A stretch of 37,373 nt of DNA from a bacterium (GCA_022774755.1 JALFLK010000030.1:1-37373), one strand, 5' to 3'. Counted from the first letter of the stretch, positions 1-8,309 are shown. Made by a program: numbers and translations. Notes: generated by a model not told the origin, from the letters alone.

Positions 1-137
1 GTTTGCACATCTTGCTTGCATCTTTTCCGTCAGCCTGCCCAAAAAATCCTCGTAATGCGTCAGCATTACTGCGGTTTGTTTGTGCAACCTGACAAAAAAT
101 CTGACGGCGCAATATGCACAAACGATTTAATCAGTGT
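1..137. repeat. Foldback non-coding repeat downstream of phoU (cut by window start)
   Basis: This stretch after the phoU stop has no convincing gene but many nested inverted repeats. GTTTGCACAT at 1-10 faces ATGCACAAAC at 114-123 (imperfect), CCGTCAG near 29-35 faces CTGACGG near 101-107 (perfect), and GTAATGC-GTCA-GCATTAC near 52-69 is a perfect 7-bp hairpin. Read on the minus strand, its edge ACTGATTAAATCGTTTG (135 back to 119), followed by a TTGCGCCGTCAG-like segment, matches a segment at 18741-18773. This suggests a dispersed, foldable repeat family. The left end may lie outside the window. Confidence 0.55.
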
Positions 138-160
138 TTCCTTAGCTTTTAATAAATTTT

Positions 161-805
161 TTATATTTTCCGGTCTCCGTTAATAGAGTAAATAACCCAT
201 TCGGCAATATTTGTTGCATGGTCGCCGATTCGCTCAAAATATTTTGCAACCATAAGCAAATCAAAGGCAACCTCGCCTTTGGAGCTGTCCTTTGAAATAA
301 GCTCAATCATATCTTGTCTGACCTTAACGAACAGGTCGTCGATAATGTCGTCGTTTTTGCAGACTGACATAGCAAGGACAATGTCTTTTGTTACAAAGGC
401 GTTAATTGAGTCGGTAACCATTTTTTTCATATGCTCAGCCATTTGCTTAATATGCTCAAGATTATGAACATATGAGTTTTTGGAAAGCAGAATACATATT
501 TCCGAAACATCCTCCGCCTGGTCGCCGATTCGCTCCATATCCGTAATCATTTTAAGCGCCGCAGATATAAGCCTTAAATCTCCTGCCACAGGCTGCTGAT
601 GAAGTATCAGCTTTAGGCAAAAGGCCTCAATTTCTTTTTCGGCGTCGTTGATTTTATCCTCAAGCTCGCTTACCTTCTGCGCTTCTGCAACATTTTTTTG
701 AGTAAGCGCCGCAACTGCGTGGTTTATTGCATTTTCAATCAATGCGCCCATTCCCACAAGCTTATCGTTTAGTTCATTCAGCTTGGAATCGTAGTATGCT
801 CTCAT
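161..805 (-). CDS. phoU: PhoU, phosphate transport/signalling regulator
   Basis: A 214-residue protein with the PhoU family layout of two three-helix repeats. The two metal-contacting motifs are visible: ERIGDQAEDVSE near residue 91 and ERIGDHATNIAE near residue 191. In the family, PhoU links the Pst transporter to the PhoR/PhoB-type two-component system and limits phosphate uptake. The start is taken at 805, one base after the pstB stop, with a GGGAAGG-type ribosome site inside the pstB end. The longer in-frame extension to 889 would lie wholly inside pstB and lacks PhoU similarity. It is the last gene of pstSCAB-phoU. Family assignment is very secure; signalling partners are not in the window. 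Confidence 0.96.
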   Translation of the reverse strand: MRAYYDSKLNELNDKLVGMGALIENAINHAVAALTQKNVAEAQKVSELEDKINDAEKEIEAFCLKLILHQQPVAGDLRLISAALKMITDMERIGDQAEDVSEICILLSKNSYVHNLEHIKQMAEHMKKMVTDSINAFVTKDIVLAMSVCKNDDIIDDLFVKVRQDMIELISKDSSKGEVAFDLLMVAKYFERIGDHATNIAEWVIYSINGDRKI

Positions 806-806
806 T

Positions 807-1556
807 TTATCCGAACCTTCCCGTAATGTATTCCTCCGTCTTTTTGTTTTTCGGAGAAGAAAAAATTGTATCTGTGTTGTTGTATTCAACCATTTCTCCC
901 AGCAGGAAAAACGCCGTGTAGTCAGATATTCTAAGCGCCTGCTGCATATTATGTGTAACCATAATTATTGTGTACTGCTTCTTCAGTTTAAGGCACAGCT
1001 CCTCGATTTTTCCCGTAGAAATAGGGTCAAGGGCAGAGGTTGCCTCGTCCATAAGAAGCACCTCGGGCTTTACAGCCAAAGCTCTGGCAATGCACAGCCT
1101 CTGCTGTTGTCCTCCCGAAAGGCCCAGAGCGCTTTTTTTGAGCCTGTCTTTCAGTTCGTCCCATATTGCGGCGTCACGCAGGGACTGTTCAACAATTTCG
1201 TCAAGCTGTTTTTTGCTTTTTATTCCGTGGGTGCGGGGGCCGAAAGCGATGTTATCGTAAACGCTCATAGGAAAGGGATTAGCCTTCTGAAAAACCATTC
1301 CCACCCTTTTTCTCAAAAGATTTACATCCATATTACCGTAAATATCTTCGCCGTCAAGGCGGATGTCGCCGGTAATTTTACATCCCTCAACAAGGTCGTT
1401 CATTCTGTTAAGAGATTTGAGCAGAGTGGATTTTCCGCAGCCCGAGGGACCGATAAAAGCAGTTATTTTGTTTTCCTGCATATTCAAATTTATGTCCTTA
1501 AGGGCATGAAATTTGTCATAATACAGGTTCATATTTTTTATCTGAAATTTATCCAT
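807..1556 (-). CDS. pstB: PstB, phosphate ABC transporter ATP-binding protein
   Basis: A 249-residue ABC ATPase of the usual PstB length, acting at the cytoplasmic face of the membrane to drive phosphate import. Walker [10 protein letters not shown] is at residues 36-44, the signature LSGGQQQR at 146-153, and Walker B VLLMDE at 166-171 with the catalytic Glu at 171. The segment [18 protein letters not shown] is characteristic of PstB rather than of other ABC ATPases. It lies between pstA and phoU in the same direction, and its stop is one base from the phoU start, so the two are probably translationally coupled. Confidence 0.97.
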   Translation of the reverse strand: MDKFQIKNMNLYYDKFHALKDINLNMQENKITAFIGPSGCGKSTLLKSLNRMNDLVEGCKITGDIRLDGEDIYGNMDVNLLRKRVGMVFQKANPFPMSVYDNIAFGPRTHGIKSKKQLDEIVEQSLRDAAIWDELKDRLKKSALGLSGGQQQRLCIARALAVKPEVLLMDEATSALDPISTGKIEELCLKLKKQYTIIMVTHNMQQALRISDYTAFFLLGEMVEYNNTDTIFSSPKNKKTEEYITGRFG

Positions 1557-1601
1557 ACCGAATGTCTGTTCCTTTCTGACATTATCTCAAAATACGCCTG
1601 A

Positions 1602-2522
1602 TTATTTTTTACTGCCCAGCTTTTTTGCCAAAAACGCCGACAGGCAGTTAATGCCGAACACTAAAACCAAAAGTACAACGGCTGTTCCCCAAGCCTGATT
1701 TGTGTAAAGTCCTTCGTTTGCAAGAACATACATATGTATAGCAAGGGATCTGCCTGAGCTCATTACTCCTGCCGCCGTTCCTGTTGCAGATCCGGCGGTG
1801 TAAATCAATGCTGCTGTTTCGCCGACAATTCTTCCCACTGAAAGGATTATTCCGGCAAGTATTCCCGGAACTGCGCTGGGGAGCACTACCCTGACAATAG
1901 TTCTCAGCTTGCCTGCGCCCAAGCCCAGACTGCCCTCTCTGTAAGAATCGGGAACTGTTAAAAGCGCCTCTTCGGTTGTACGCATTATTGTAGGAAGTAC
2001 CATAATCGCAAGGGTAAATGCGCCTGCAAGCAGGGAATACCCCCAGCCTAAGGCCGTTACAAAAAACAGCATACCGAAAAGTCCGTAAACAATAGAGGGG
2101 ATGCCTGAGAGGGTTTCTGCCATAGCTCTTATAACCTTGACTATCTTATTGCCCTTTTTGGCGTATTCTGCAAGGTAAATTGCGGCTCCTATTCCCAAGG
2201 GAACGGAAATCAGCAGAGTCAAAAAGGTTATGATAACCGTGTTAATAATTGCAGGCATACAGGAAACATTGGTGGAATTATACTCCCAGGCAAAAAGGTC
2301 GGGAGTAAGATTAGGCACGCCCTTTATAAGAATGTATATAATGAGAAAAATCAGCGCCGCCGCCGAAAGAGCCGCCGCCAAGATTACAATCAGATGCATT
2401 ATCAGCGAAAGAGGCTTGCGCCTGTATTCCCTAAGCCTTTGTGCAAAGGTGATTTTGTTTATGGGAACAATATTTTCTAAGTCTTCGGAGGATGTTACTC
2501 TAATATCAGCCACGATTTTCAC
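1602..2522 (-). CDS. pstA: PstA, phosphate ABC transporter permease
   Basis: A 306-residue integral membrane protein with a hydrophilic N-terminus of about 40 residues and six predicted membrane segments. It carries the binding-protein-dependent permease coupling region (EALLTVPDSYREGSLGLGAGKLRTI), which docks on the ATPase PstB. It pairs with PstC to form the phosphate channel. It overlaps the end of pstC by 17 bases, and pstB follows after 45 bases. The overlap and order pstC-pstA-pstB support PstA over other permeases. Nothing in it looks truncated. Confidence 0.96.
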   Translation of the reverse strand: MKIVADIRVTSSEDLENIVPINKITFAQRLREYRRKPLSLIMHLIVILAAALSAAALIFLIIYILIKGVPNLTPDLFAWEYNSTNVSCMPAIINTVIITFLTLLISVPLGIGAAIYLAEYAKKGNKIVKVIRAMAETLSGIPSIVYGLFGMLFFVTALGWGYSLLAGAFTLAIMVLPTIMRTTEEALLTVPDSYREGSLGLGAGKLRTIVRVVLPSAVPGILAGIILSVGRIVGETAALIYTAGSATGTAAGVMSSGRSLAIHMYVLANEGLYTNQAWGTAVVLLVLVFGINCLSAFLAKKLGSKK

Positions 2523-3375
2523 TCCTGCTCTTTATAGCCTGCATAGACACCGTAATCAAAAGGATAAACACAAACAGAACTACTGCTGTGGCAATCAGCG
2601 CCTGGCGGTGAAGTCCCGTTGCATAGCCCATTTCAAGAACGATGTTTGCTGTCAGCGTTCTTACTCCGTCAGTAAGAGATTCCGGAAGCTGAACCTGGTT
2701 GCCTGCAATAAGCACAACAGCCATTGTTTCGCCGATTGCACGGCCGATGCCCAGTACAATTCCGGCAAGAACGCCTGATTTTGCCGCAGGGAACACAGCC
2801 TTAAACACGCTTCGCTCCCTTGTTGCGCCCAGTGCCAGCGCACCCTCGTAGTAGCTTTCGGGTACGGCACGTATTGAGGACTCAGACACCCCGATAATTG
2901 TGGGCAGAATCATTATTCCCAGAACAAGAGAGGCCGCCATAAGGCTTGAACCGCTTCCGCCGAAATGTTCTCTTATAAACGGTACTACCACCATAAGGCC
3001 GAAAAAGCCGTATACTATTGACGGTATTCCGGCTAACAGCTCTGTGGCGGGCTTTAAAAATTTATATATAGGTTGTGGGCAGAATCTTGCCAGAAATACG
3101 GCGGTAAGCACACCGATGGGAACCCCCACCAGGACTGCTCCTGCGGTTACATATATACTACCGATTATCATATACAGTATTCCGTAACTTGCAGGTACGT
3201 TTGTAGGCGACCATTTTTGGCCGCCTACAAAATCAAAGAACCCGATTTCCGCCATTGCGGGAATACCGTTACAGAATAAGAATATACAAATTAGGACTAC
3301 CGCCGCTATACTTGTAATAGCTGTCAGGAAGAACACTCCCTGCATAGCTGTTTCTTTTATTCTGTTAATTCTCAT
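2506..3375 (-). CDS. pstC: PstC, phosphate ABC transporter permease
   Basis: About 289 residues with six hydrophobic segments and a permease loop (SSIRAVPESYYEGALALGATRERSV) that contacts PstB. It is the partner of PstA in the phosphate channel. The chosen start at 3375 forms an ATGA overlap with the pstS stop, a typical coupling signal. An in-frame TTG at 3393 would add six residues (MERCCK) with no better ribosome site. GGAG upstream is weak and a little far, which fits coupling to pstS translation. The family assignment is secure and only the exact start is uncertain. Confidence 0.95.
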   Translation of the reverse strand: MRINRIKETAMQGVFFLTAITSIAAVVLICIFLFCNGIPAMAEIGFFDFVGGQKWSPTNVPASYGILYMIIGSIYVTAGAVLVGVPIGVLTAVFLARFCPQPIYKFLKPATELLAGIPSIVYGFFGLMVVVPFIREHFGGSGSSLMAASLVLGIMILPTIIGVSESSIRAVPESYYEGALALGATRERSVFKAVFPAAKSGVLAGIVLGIGRAIGETMAVVLIAGNQVQLPESLTDGVRTLTANIVLEMGYATGLHRQALIATAVVLFVFILLITVSMQAIKSRSENRG

Positions 3376-4286
3376 TTTACAACATCGCTCCAAACGGTTG
3401 TATCACCGGTGTAAATTGCCTTAACTCCGTCTAATGTAAGACTATCGCAGGTGTTAGCTTTGTTTACAATTACTGCGATTCCGTCTTTGGCTATTGTCAT
3501 AGGAGTAAGGGATTCTTTTTCAGCGTCCTTTAATCCACGGGAAGCCATACCGATGTCGCATGTGCCCTCCATAGCCGCCTGCATACCTGCGGAAGAGTCC
3601 GAAGTTTGAATTTCAACCTCTGCATTTGTGTTGACTGCCTTGTAAGCCTCGGCAAGCTTTTCCATAACAGGAGATACTGAGGAAGAACCTGCAACGGTGA
3701 TTTTACCCGAGGGCTTTGAGCCTGCGTATGCGCCGTTTTCGGAAACGCTTACATATCCGTTATCGGTAACAACCTTTTGACCGTCAGATGACATAATAAA
3801 GTCTGCAAAATCCTTGGCAACCTCGCTTAATTCGCCCTTGTAAGCAATATTAAAGGGACGGCTGATTACATAATCGCCTGATTTAACATTTTCTGCCGTA
3901 GCCTGAACATCGTTGATTTTCAGAGCCTTTACCGTATCGTTAAGAGAACCCAACGAAATGTAACCGATTGCCCACTGGTTATCCTTAACATTTGTGATAA
4001 CTGCCTCAGTGCTGTTGATGGTAACTGCTGAGGTTGTGGTGTTGTCGGTTTTTGTGTCGCCGTTTTTAACAAGAACTCCTGTAAGCTCGGTGAAAGCGTC
4101 TCTTGTGCCCGAGCCTTCTTCTCTTGTTACAACCGTAATCTTTTTAGAAGAGTCAAATGCGGTCTGTGAAGCGCTTGCTCCGTCTGAAGAAGCTGCTGAA
4201 CTTGAAGCGCCTGACTGTGAACAACCGGCAAATGCCGTCATAATCATTGCCGCAGCGGCAATACCTGCTAAAATTTTCTTTTTCAT
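3372..4286 (-). CDS. pstS: PstS, phosphate-binding lipoprotein
   Basis: A 304-residue extracytoplasmic binding protein. The N-terminus has lysines, a hydrophobic stretch and a lipobox AFAGC with Cys22, so it should be anchored as a lipoprotein. The body has two periplasmic-binding-protein-like halves. The phosphate-contact segment EEGSGTRDAFTEL is typical of PstS, and another loop ITVAGSSSVSPVMEKLAEAY resembles the first phosphate loop. The ribosome site AAGGAG precedes ATG at a good distance. It is the first gene of the operon, directly behind the PHO-box promoter. The order of the two loops along the protein is the reverse of that in many PstS proteins, as is also seen in other Firmicutes binding proteins of this type. 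Confidence 0.93.
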   Translation of the reverse strand: MKKKILAGIAAAAMIMTAFAGCSQSGASSSAASSDGASASQTAFDSSKKITVVTREEGSGTRDAFTELTGVLVKNGDTKTDNTTTSAVTINSTEAVITNVKDNQWAIGYISLGSLNDTVKALKINDVQATAENVKSGDYVISRPFNIAYKGELSEVAKDFADFIMSSDGQKVVTDNGYVSVSENGAYAGSKPSGKITVAGSSSVSPVMEKLAEAYKAVNTNAEVEIQTSDSSAGMQAAMEGTCDIGMASRGLKDAEKESLTPMTIAKDGIAVIVNKANTCDSLTLDGVKAIYTGDTTVWSDVVK

Positions 4287-4340
4287 CTGTGTTTTTCTCC
4301 TTATAATCTTAATTCTTTGTACCTTTTCCGTACAGCTAAG

Positions 4341-4395
4341 ATTATATTATCCTTATGTAAAATGTGCCTGTTGTTTAATGTAAAAGTTATGTAAA
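4341..4395 (-). promoter_or_regulatory. PHO-box promoter of the pst operon
   Basis: Read on the minus strand, TTTACA occurs at 4395-4390 and again at 4384-4379, exactly 11 bp apart. A further TTTACA lies at 4361-4356, 23 bp on. Direct TT(A/T/C)ACA-like repeats with 11-bp period are the PhoP/PhoB binding pattern of Gram-positives. A TATAAT -10 box is at 4346-4341, with no good -35, as expected for an activator-dependent promoter. The inference is phosphate-starvation induction of pstSCAB-phoU. Confidence 0.75.
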
Positions 4396-4437
4396 GTTTT
4401 CCGAAAGCCTTGCTTGGTAAAATATAACAGAAATAAT

Positions 4438-4465
4438 AAAAGACAGCCCGGTAAGGCTGTCTTTT
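4438..4465 (-). terminator. Intrinsic terminator after the DUF3089 lipoprotein gene
   Basis: A perfect 11-bp stem (AAAAGACAGCC with GGCTGTCTTTT) closes a 6-base loop, and on the minus strand it is followed by TTTTATTATTT. It lies between the 4532-5557 gene and the pst promoter, so it insulates pst from the upstream minus-strand operon. Confidence 0.85.
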
Positions 4466-4531
4466 GCATCATCGTAATATTTTGAAATATCCGTAAAATG
4501 TATTCATCTGTTATTTATCTGTTATTGTCTG

Positions 4532-5557
4532 TCAGATTTGGCTTTTCAAAAAGCTCTTGATTCGCTTTTGAACATTCTCCTCAAGATTTCGGTAAAAAAA
4601 CTGAAAATCGTATCCGTGGTACACTCCGCTTTTAACGGGGCGTATTCCCTGAGGAAAGCTGTCCGGGGTAAAGTCGGTAATCTTAAGAGCTCCACGCTCA
4701 TTGTCAATATACGCACCCGTAAGATTATTTATCTCTTTGTAGATTTCCCCCTCTGAATTTGTAAAGCAGGCGCCTTTGTTAAGCTCCTTGGGAGCAGGGG
4801 TGGAATCGGTTTTCCAATTCAGCGGATTTATGGCGAGGGTTTTAACTCCCGAGGGTATCATCTGAGAAGACTCAACGCCCTCCGCCTCGGAATTAAATGA
4901 AATAACAACTCCCGCGTCGTCCTCTGCACAGGCGAATTTTAAATGCGGACATTCCTCAAGCTCGCTGTCTGTAATCCTCCAGCCTATGGCGTAGCAGGCA
5001 ACAAGGCGGTCTTGCAGACTTTTGTCGCCGAAACATTCCTTAATAAGCCGTATGCTCATATCTGCACCCTGGGAAAACCCTGCAATTACAATAGGTCTTT
5101 TGTTGTTGTAATTATCAAGATAATAAAGGAAAGCGGATTTTATATCTTCAAAGGCTATGTTAAGATACACTTCGCACTGCTCGTAGGGATAATTATCGTA
5201 GGCATAATCGCCCATCTGACTGTAATACGGGGCAAAGAATCTGCAATTATCATCGTAAATCCCCTTTTCCATATTTATACAGCCCATGCACCGCTTTTTG
5301 GTTTCCTCGTCATCAAGAGGCATATTTACGGCGTCTGCCGTTCCGTAATACAAAGTGGGACAAATGAAAAATACATCTGCGTCTTTTCCGTTAATATCGG
5401 TTTCGGTATATGCCCAATTTTCGGGCTTTGCATATATGTTGCTGTTTGCTTTGTCGTTTGATGATGTTTCGGTACTGCATCCTACGAAAAATATGCAGGC
5501 TTGCAGAACACAGAGCAAAATAGCAAAGCGCGGCAGTCCTATGAATTTTATTTTCAC
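4532..5557 (-). CDS. DUF3089 alpha/beta-hydrolase-like lipoprotein
   Basis: 341 residues with a signal peptide and lipobox FFVGC (Cys27), so it is probably anchored outside the cell membrane. The body matches the DUF3089 alpha/beta-hydrolase pattern: an ADVFFICPTLYYG strand, the AFLYYLDNYNN..PIVIAGFSQGAD nucleophile elbow with Ser162, and several conserved Tyr/Cys positions. Members are presumed serine hydrolases, but the substrate is unknown. The ribosome site AGGTGA sits in the 3' end of the SseB-like gene three bases upstream, so the two are probably co-translated. It is the last gene of this operon, before the 4438 terminator. Confidence 0.8.
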   Translation of the reverse strand: MKIKFIGLPRFAILLCVLQACIFFVGCSTETSSNDKANSNIYAKPENWAYTETDINGKDADVFFICPTLYYGTADAVNMPLDDEETKKRCMGCINMEKGIYDDNCRFFAPYYSQMGDYAYDNYPYEQCEVYLNIAFEDIKSAFLYYLDNYNNKRPIVIAGFSQGADMSIRLIKECFGDKSLQDRLVACYAIGWRITDSELEECPHLKFACAEDDAGVVISFNSEAEGVESSQMIPSGVKTLAINPLNWKTDSTPAPKELNKGACFTNSEGEIYKEINNLTGAYIDNERGALKITDFTPDSFPQGIRPVKSGVYHGYDFQFFYRNLEENVQKRIKSFLKSQI

Positions 5558-5560
5558 CTA

Positions 5561-6367
5561 TCAGTTTTCCTTGGTAAAAAAGGGCTGTACGCCTTCAACT
5601 GCCTTTTGTGCAATGTCCAGTCCGTAGGGCATCATACTAAGCTGCATACCGTCTAAATGAGGAGAGGCGGCTTTTGCAACAGCAGTAAATATTTCTTCCA
5701 TATTGCCTGAAAAATCAAGAATAATAAGGTAGCTGGGCTTTTCTGCGCTTTCGTGCTTAAAAAGTCTTAAATATGCGGAATTTACATCGTCACGATCCTG
5801 TAAAAGACTTATAACCGCAGCCATCATATCAATAGGATATTCCTCCGGGTCGCTGAACTGGAGCTTTTCGTCTTTGTTAAATTGCTTTTTAACAAAACCG
5901 CCGTTTTTGCTTGCCTGAAGCTGCTGCATAAGGCTCATAACCATATTTTTGGGAAAAGCGACGCTTTTGCCGAAAGGATTTATTACAAAACCGCTGACTG
6001 GACTGTTGGGGTCAGCCAGCATATTTGCATAATCCTCAAATGTAACCAGCATCATATCGCTGTCGGACTCGGCGCCTTTCCACTTTTTCATCTCGTCCTC
6101 ATCGGTAAAAGCAGGAAAATACTGCTGCTGTTCGCCGTTCTGAATAAGTCGGAACTGCACCTGACTTTGCTGCTGCATTACTGTTTTGCCGTTCTGGCTT
6201 TTTGCCACATTTTGCGGCGGCTGAATTTTTGCAGGTGAAATAAACTTGGAGTTCATTACAAGGTTCACCATTTTATCAACATTTTCCTTTGAGTTATCCT
6301 CCTGCATTGCGTCAATAGCCGCAAGCAGCTCCGGGTTTTTAAGGTCGGCGTTTTTTGCTATTTCCAT
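5561..6367 (-). CDS. SseB-domain (enhanced serine sensitivity-like) protein
   Basis: About 268 residues, apparently cytoplasmic, without signal peptide or membrane segment. The middle (FPAFTDEDEMKKW, VTFEDYANMLAD, GFVINPFGKSVAFP) matches the SseB N-terminal domain, and the end (YLRLFKHESAEKPSYLIILDF, HLDGMQLSMMPYG) resembles the SseB C-terminal domain. Such proteins appear in many Firmicutes, often near secretion or regulatory loci, and their biochemical role is not established. The start at 6367 is chosen because GGAGG lies just upstream; an in-frame extension to 6391 overlaps the previous gene. It sits between the nnrE-like gene and the DUF3089 lipoprotein gene. Confidence 0.75.
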   Translation of the reverse strand: MEIAKNADLKNPELLAAIDAMQEDNSKENVDKMVNLVMNSKFISPAKIQPPQNVAKSQNGKTVMQQQSQVQFRLIQNGEQQQYFPAFTDEDEMKKWKGAESDSDMMLVTFEDYANMLADPNSPVSGFVINPFGKSVAFPKNMVMSLMQQLQASKNGGFVKKQFNKDEKLQFSDPEEYPIDMMAAVISLLQDRDDVNSAYLRLFKHESAEKPSYLIILDFSGNMEEIFTAVAKAASPHLDGMQLSMMPYGLDIAQKAVEGVQPFFTKEN

Positions 6368-6387
6368 AATTATTTTCCTCCGTAAAG

Positions 6388-7245
6388 TCAATTAGCTTCG
6401 GCGTAATCCGCCTGAAAGTAAACATAGGTTTGGTCGGCTATCATAACAGAGCTTTTCGTTCTGATTAAGATTATTTTTTTAGTCCTGCAGGAATTTGCCA
6501 CAACGGAATCCACATATTCGGCGTCGTTATCACAGGGAGAAAATTGGTTTTTGTATTCTTCGGGGGTAAGCGTAAGAGAACCGTATCCCGAAAAATGTTC
6601 AACTTCTTCCTTTTCAATAAGGTGATACTGGGGACTTTCAAGATGAATTCCGATGTCGGCATTGACAAGCTTTTTAATGCAGTCGGGGGCGTTGTTTAAA
6701 AACATACCGGTTTTATAGTAACCTATCGACACCGTTATGTCGGATTTTACCGCAAGCTCTGCAATGCCTGAATCTCCGTTAAGACCGCTGTTTATGTCAA
6801 CGCTTACAACATACGCTCCGCTTTTGTTGATTTTTTCTATTGCGGCTTTTTGTATGCCTTCCGGAGCTCCTCTGAATCCTGTTCCGAAGATACAGTCAAC
6901 AACTATGCCGTAATCCGTAAAATCCGTATCTTCATCAAACATATCCACATATATTCCTTTTTTCTCGGCACGTTTGCAGTAAAACAACCCGTCCTCGGAG
7001 AATTTATCGGAAACTCTGAAAACCGAACAGGGAATCCCGTTGTCGGCTAAAATTTCCGCCAGCGCATATCCGTCGCCGCCGTTATTGCCTCCTCCGCAGA
7101 CTATCGCCGTCTTTTTCTGCTTCCAGTCCACAGCCTCATAAACGCCCATAGCGGCTCGCCGCATAAGCTCTGCGCCGGAGCAATGATGGGCTATTGTGTG
7201 GGCGTCGCTTTGCCTCATATTGCTTACCGATATTACATGATCCAT
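6388..7245 (-). CDS. nnrE: NAD(P)H-hydrate epimerase domain protein (YjeF N-terminal type)
   Basis: 285 residues. The YjeF N-terminal Rossmann-like fold spans roughly residues 1-205, with the substrate-binding loop GGGNNGGDGYALA (NNGGDG at 54-59), the CIFGTGFRG segment and the SVDINSGLNGDSG segment with the metal/catalytic Asp. In the family this domain interconverts R- and S-forms of damaged NAD(P)H hydrate. The usual C-terminal ADP/ATP-dependent dehydratase domain is absent; instead there is an unassigned tail of about 75 residues. The start at 7245 has AGAGG upstream, while a TTG at 7266 overlaps the predicted -10 box. Epimerase activity is inferred from motifs only. Confidence 0.82.
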   Translation of the reverse strand: MDHVISVSNMRQSDAHTIAHHCSGAELMRRAAMGVYEAVDWKQKKTAIVCGGGNNGGDGYALAEILADNGIPCSVFRVSDKFSEDGLFYCKRAEKKGIYVDMFDEDTDFTDYGIVVDCIFGTGFRGAPEGIQKAAIEKINKSGAYVVSVDINSGLNGDSGIAELAVKSDITVSIGYYKTGMFLNNAPDCIKKLVNADIGIHLESPQYHLIEKEEVEHFSGYGSLTLTPEEYKNQFSPCDNDAEYVDSVVANSCRTKKIILIRTKSSVMIADQTYVYFQADYAEAN

Positions 7246-7266
7246 ATTTATAACCTCTGTTGTCAA

Positions 7267-7295
7267 ATTATCTGCGACAATATCGCATATGTAAA
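7267..7295 (-). promoter_or_regulatory. Promoter of the nnrE-SseB-DUF3089 genes
   Basis: On the minus strand, TTTACA (7295-7290), a 17-bp spacer and GATAAT (7272-7267). The spacer contains an inverted repeat TGCGA-CAATA-TCGCA (7273-7287 on the plus strand) that could be an operator. The predicted transcript starts near 7260, about 15 bases before the ATG at 7245. Confidence 0.5.
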
Positions 7296-7301
7296 AGTCA
7301 T

Positions 7302-7331
7302 CATCGGTAAAACCGATTAAAATTACCGATG
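7302..7331 (-). terminator. Possible weak terminator after the HprK-like gene
   Basis: A perfect 9-bp inverted repeat CATCGGTAA / TTACCGATG with a 12-base loop lies after the HprK-like gene. On the minus strand it is followed within a few bases only by a short TTTT. It could terminate the upstream transcript or be a protein site; the T-run is poor. Confidence 0.4.
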
Positions 7332-7359
7332 CTCTTTAATGAATTTATGCAGATTAAAA

Positions 7360-8091
7360 TCAATTATGACGAAACTGCTCAGGTGTGGTTTTTATTGTAT
7401 TATAGGCAATTTCTGCCGCCTCCTGCGAAATTGTACATTCCATAATGTAAACAGGAACGATTTTTAAAAGACCGTCAAATAAATCAAGAAGATTTTCCAT
7501 TGACCTGCGGTCTTTGGGAAGCTCCGTTTGATTCATCAGCTCACAAAGAGCCTTAACGGGTTCAAGGGGGGATATCTTGTTTTCTTTGCCTTGCTTTAAA
7601 ACACATATTGCGCTTACGGGAGCTTTGATGTTGCTTCCGATGTTTTCTTTTCCCTGCCATGGGGAGCCGTAAATGAAAAATCTGCCGTTTTCACGCCTTA
7701 AAAAGGGCTTGTCGTCATTAATCATTTTTACCCGTTGGCCGAAGCGCTCACGCCAAAGCCTTGAGTGGGTGGATTTTCCCGTACCGCTGGGGGCGGTAAA
7801 AATATATCCTCTTCCGTCCATTACAAGGCTTGAACAGTGGAGAAGAAATCCGTCGTAACTGCTGAGAATTTCCCCGCAGATACTCCGCAGAACCGCCAGA
7901 GTTTCGCAGTAATCATCCGAATAAACGGCGTTTGAAATTTCCTTTTCGGCGTTTATCATACTGTCGGTAACTATAACGGAAAAATCGGTTTTGCACTTTC
8001 CGCAGTAAGCGTAATCAGCCATAATTTTGGGAGTAAAGCCGTATTTTGTTTTAATGTCAATTACCAAATCTGCAATTAAATACCTGCTCAT
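7360..8091 (-). CDS. HPr kinase-like P-loop protein
   Basis: 243 residues. The C-terminal two-thirds resembles the HprK/PEP-carboxykinase-like P-loop fold: a strand FLLHCSSLVMDGRGYIF, Walker A APSGTGKST at residues 100-108, and an acidic MINDDKP at 123-129 in the Walker B position. The N-terminal 90 residues are not recognised. Related stand-alone proteins occur near peptide-modification and sugar loci, but no radical-SAM, PqqD-like or precursor gene is nearby, so the substrate is unknown. It is shorter than true HPr kinase (about 310 residues) and lacks its clear second signature. It is the first gene of the minus-strand group with its own promoter. Confidence 0.7.
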   Translation of the reverse strand: MSRYLIADLVIDIKTKYGFTPKIMADYAYCGKCKTDFSVIVTDSMINAEKEISNAVYSDDYCETLAVLRSICGEILSSYDGFLLHCSSLVMDGRGYIFTAPSGTGKSTHSRLWRERFGQRVKMINDDKPFLRRENGRFFIYGSPWQGKENIGSNIKAPVSAICVLKQGKENKISPLEPVKALCELMNQTELPKDRRSMENLLDLFDGLLKIVPVYIMECTISQEAAEIAYNTIKTTPEQFRHN

Positions 8092-8137
8092 CAGAACACC
8101 TGTTTTAAATTGGTTTTAACCCTCTGTTTATCTGTAT

Positions 8138-8166
8138 ATTTTATCATAGTTAAACGGTATTATCAA
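8138..8166 (-). promoter_or_regulatory. Promoter of the HprK-like gene
   Basis: On the minus strand, TTGATA (8166-8161), a 17-bp spacer and TAAAAT (8143-8138), about 45 bases upstream of the ATG at 8091. It diverges from the apbE-rnf promoter 80 bp away. Confidence 0.5.
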
Positions 8167-8246
8167 GGAATTATTTGTATTTGACGGCTTTTTGCCCGTG
8201 ATGTCTTAAATATGTCCTTAATAATTTAAAAATATTTAAAAAAATG

Positions 8247-8275
8247 TTGGAATAAGGGCTGACTTGTTGTATAAT
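8247..8275 (+). promoter_or_regulatory. Promoter of the apbE-rnf operon
   Basis: TTGGAA at 8247-8252, a 17-bp spacer and a perfect TATAAT at 8270-8275. Transcription would begin near 8282. This matters for annotation: the ATG at 8274 overlaps the -10 box and cannot be in the message, so apbE must start further down. Confidence 0.75.
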
Positions 8276-8309
8276 GACTTTATCTGATGTTCAGCGAGGG
8301 TATAATGAT

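Noticed and set aside
951..1601. Long open frame (216 codons) on the plus strand opposite pstB
   Set aside because: It is the antisense shadow of a clear pstB gene.
8274..8309. ATG at 8274 as the apbE start
   Set aside because: It overlaps the TATAAT box, so it cannot be in the mRNA; the TTG at 8310 has a ribosome site and gives a proper lipoprotein signal peptide.
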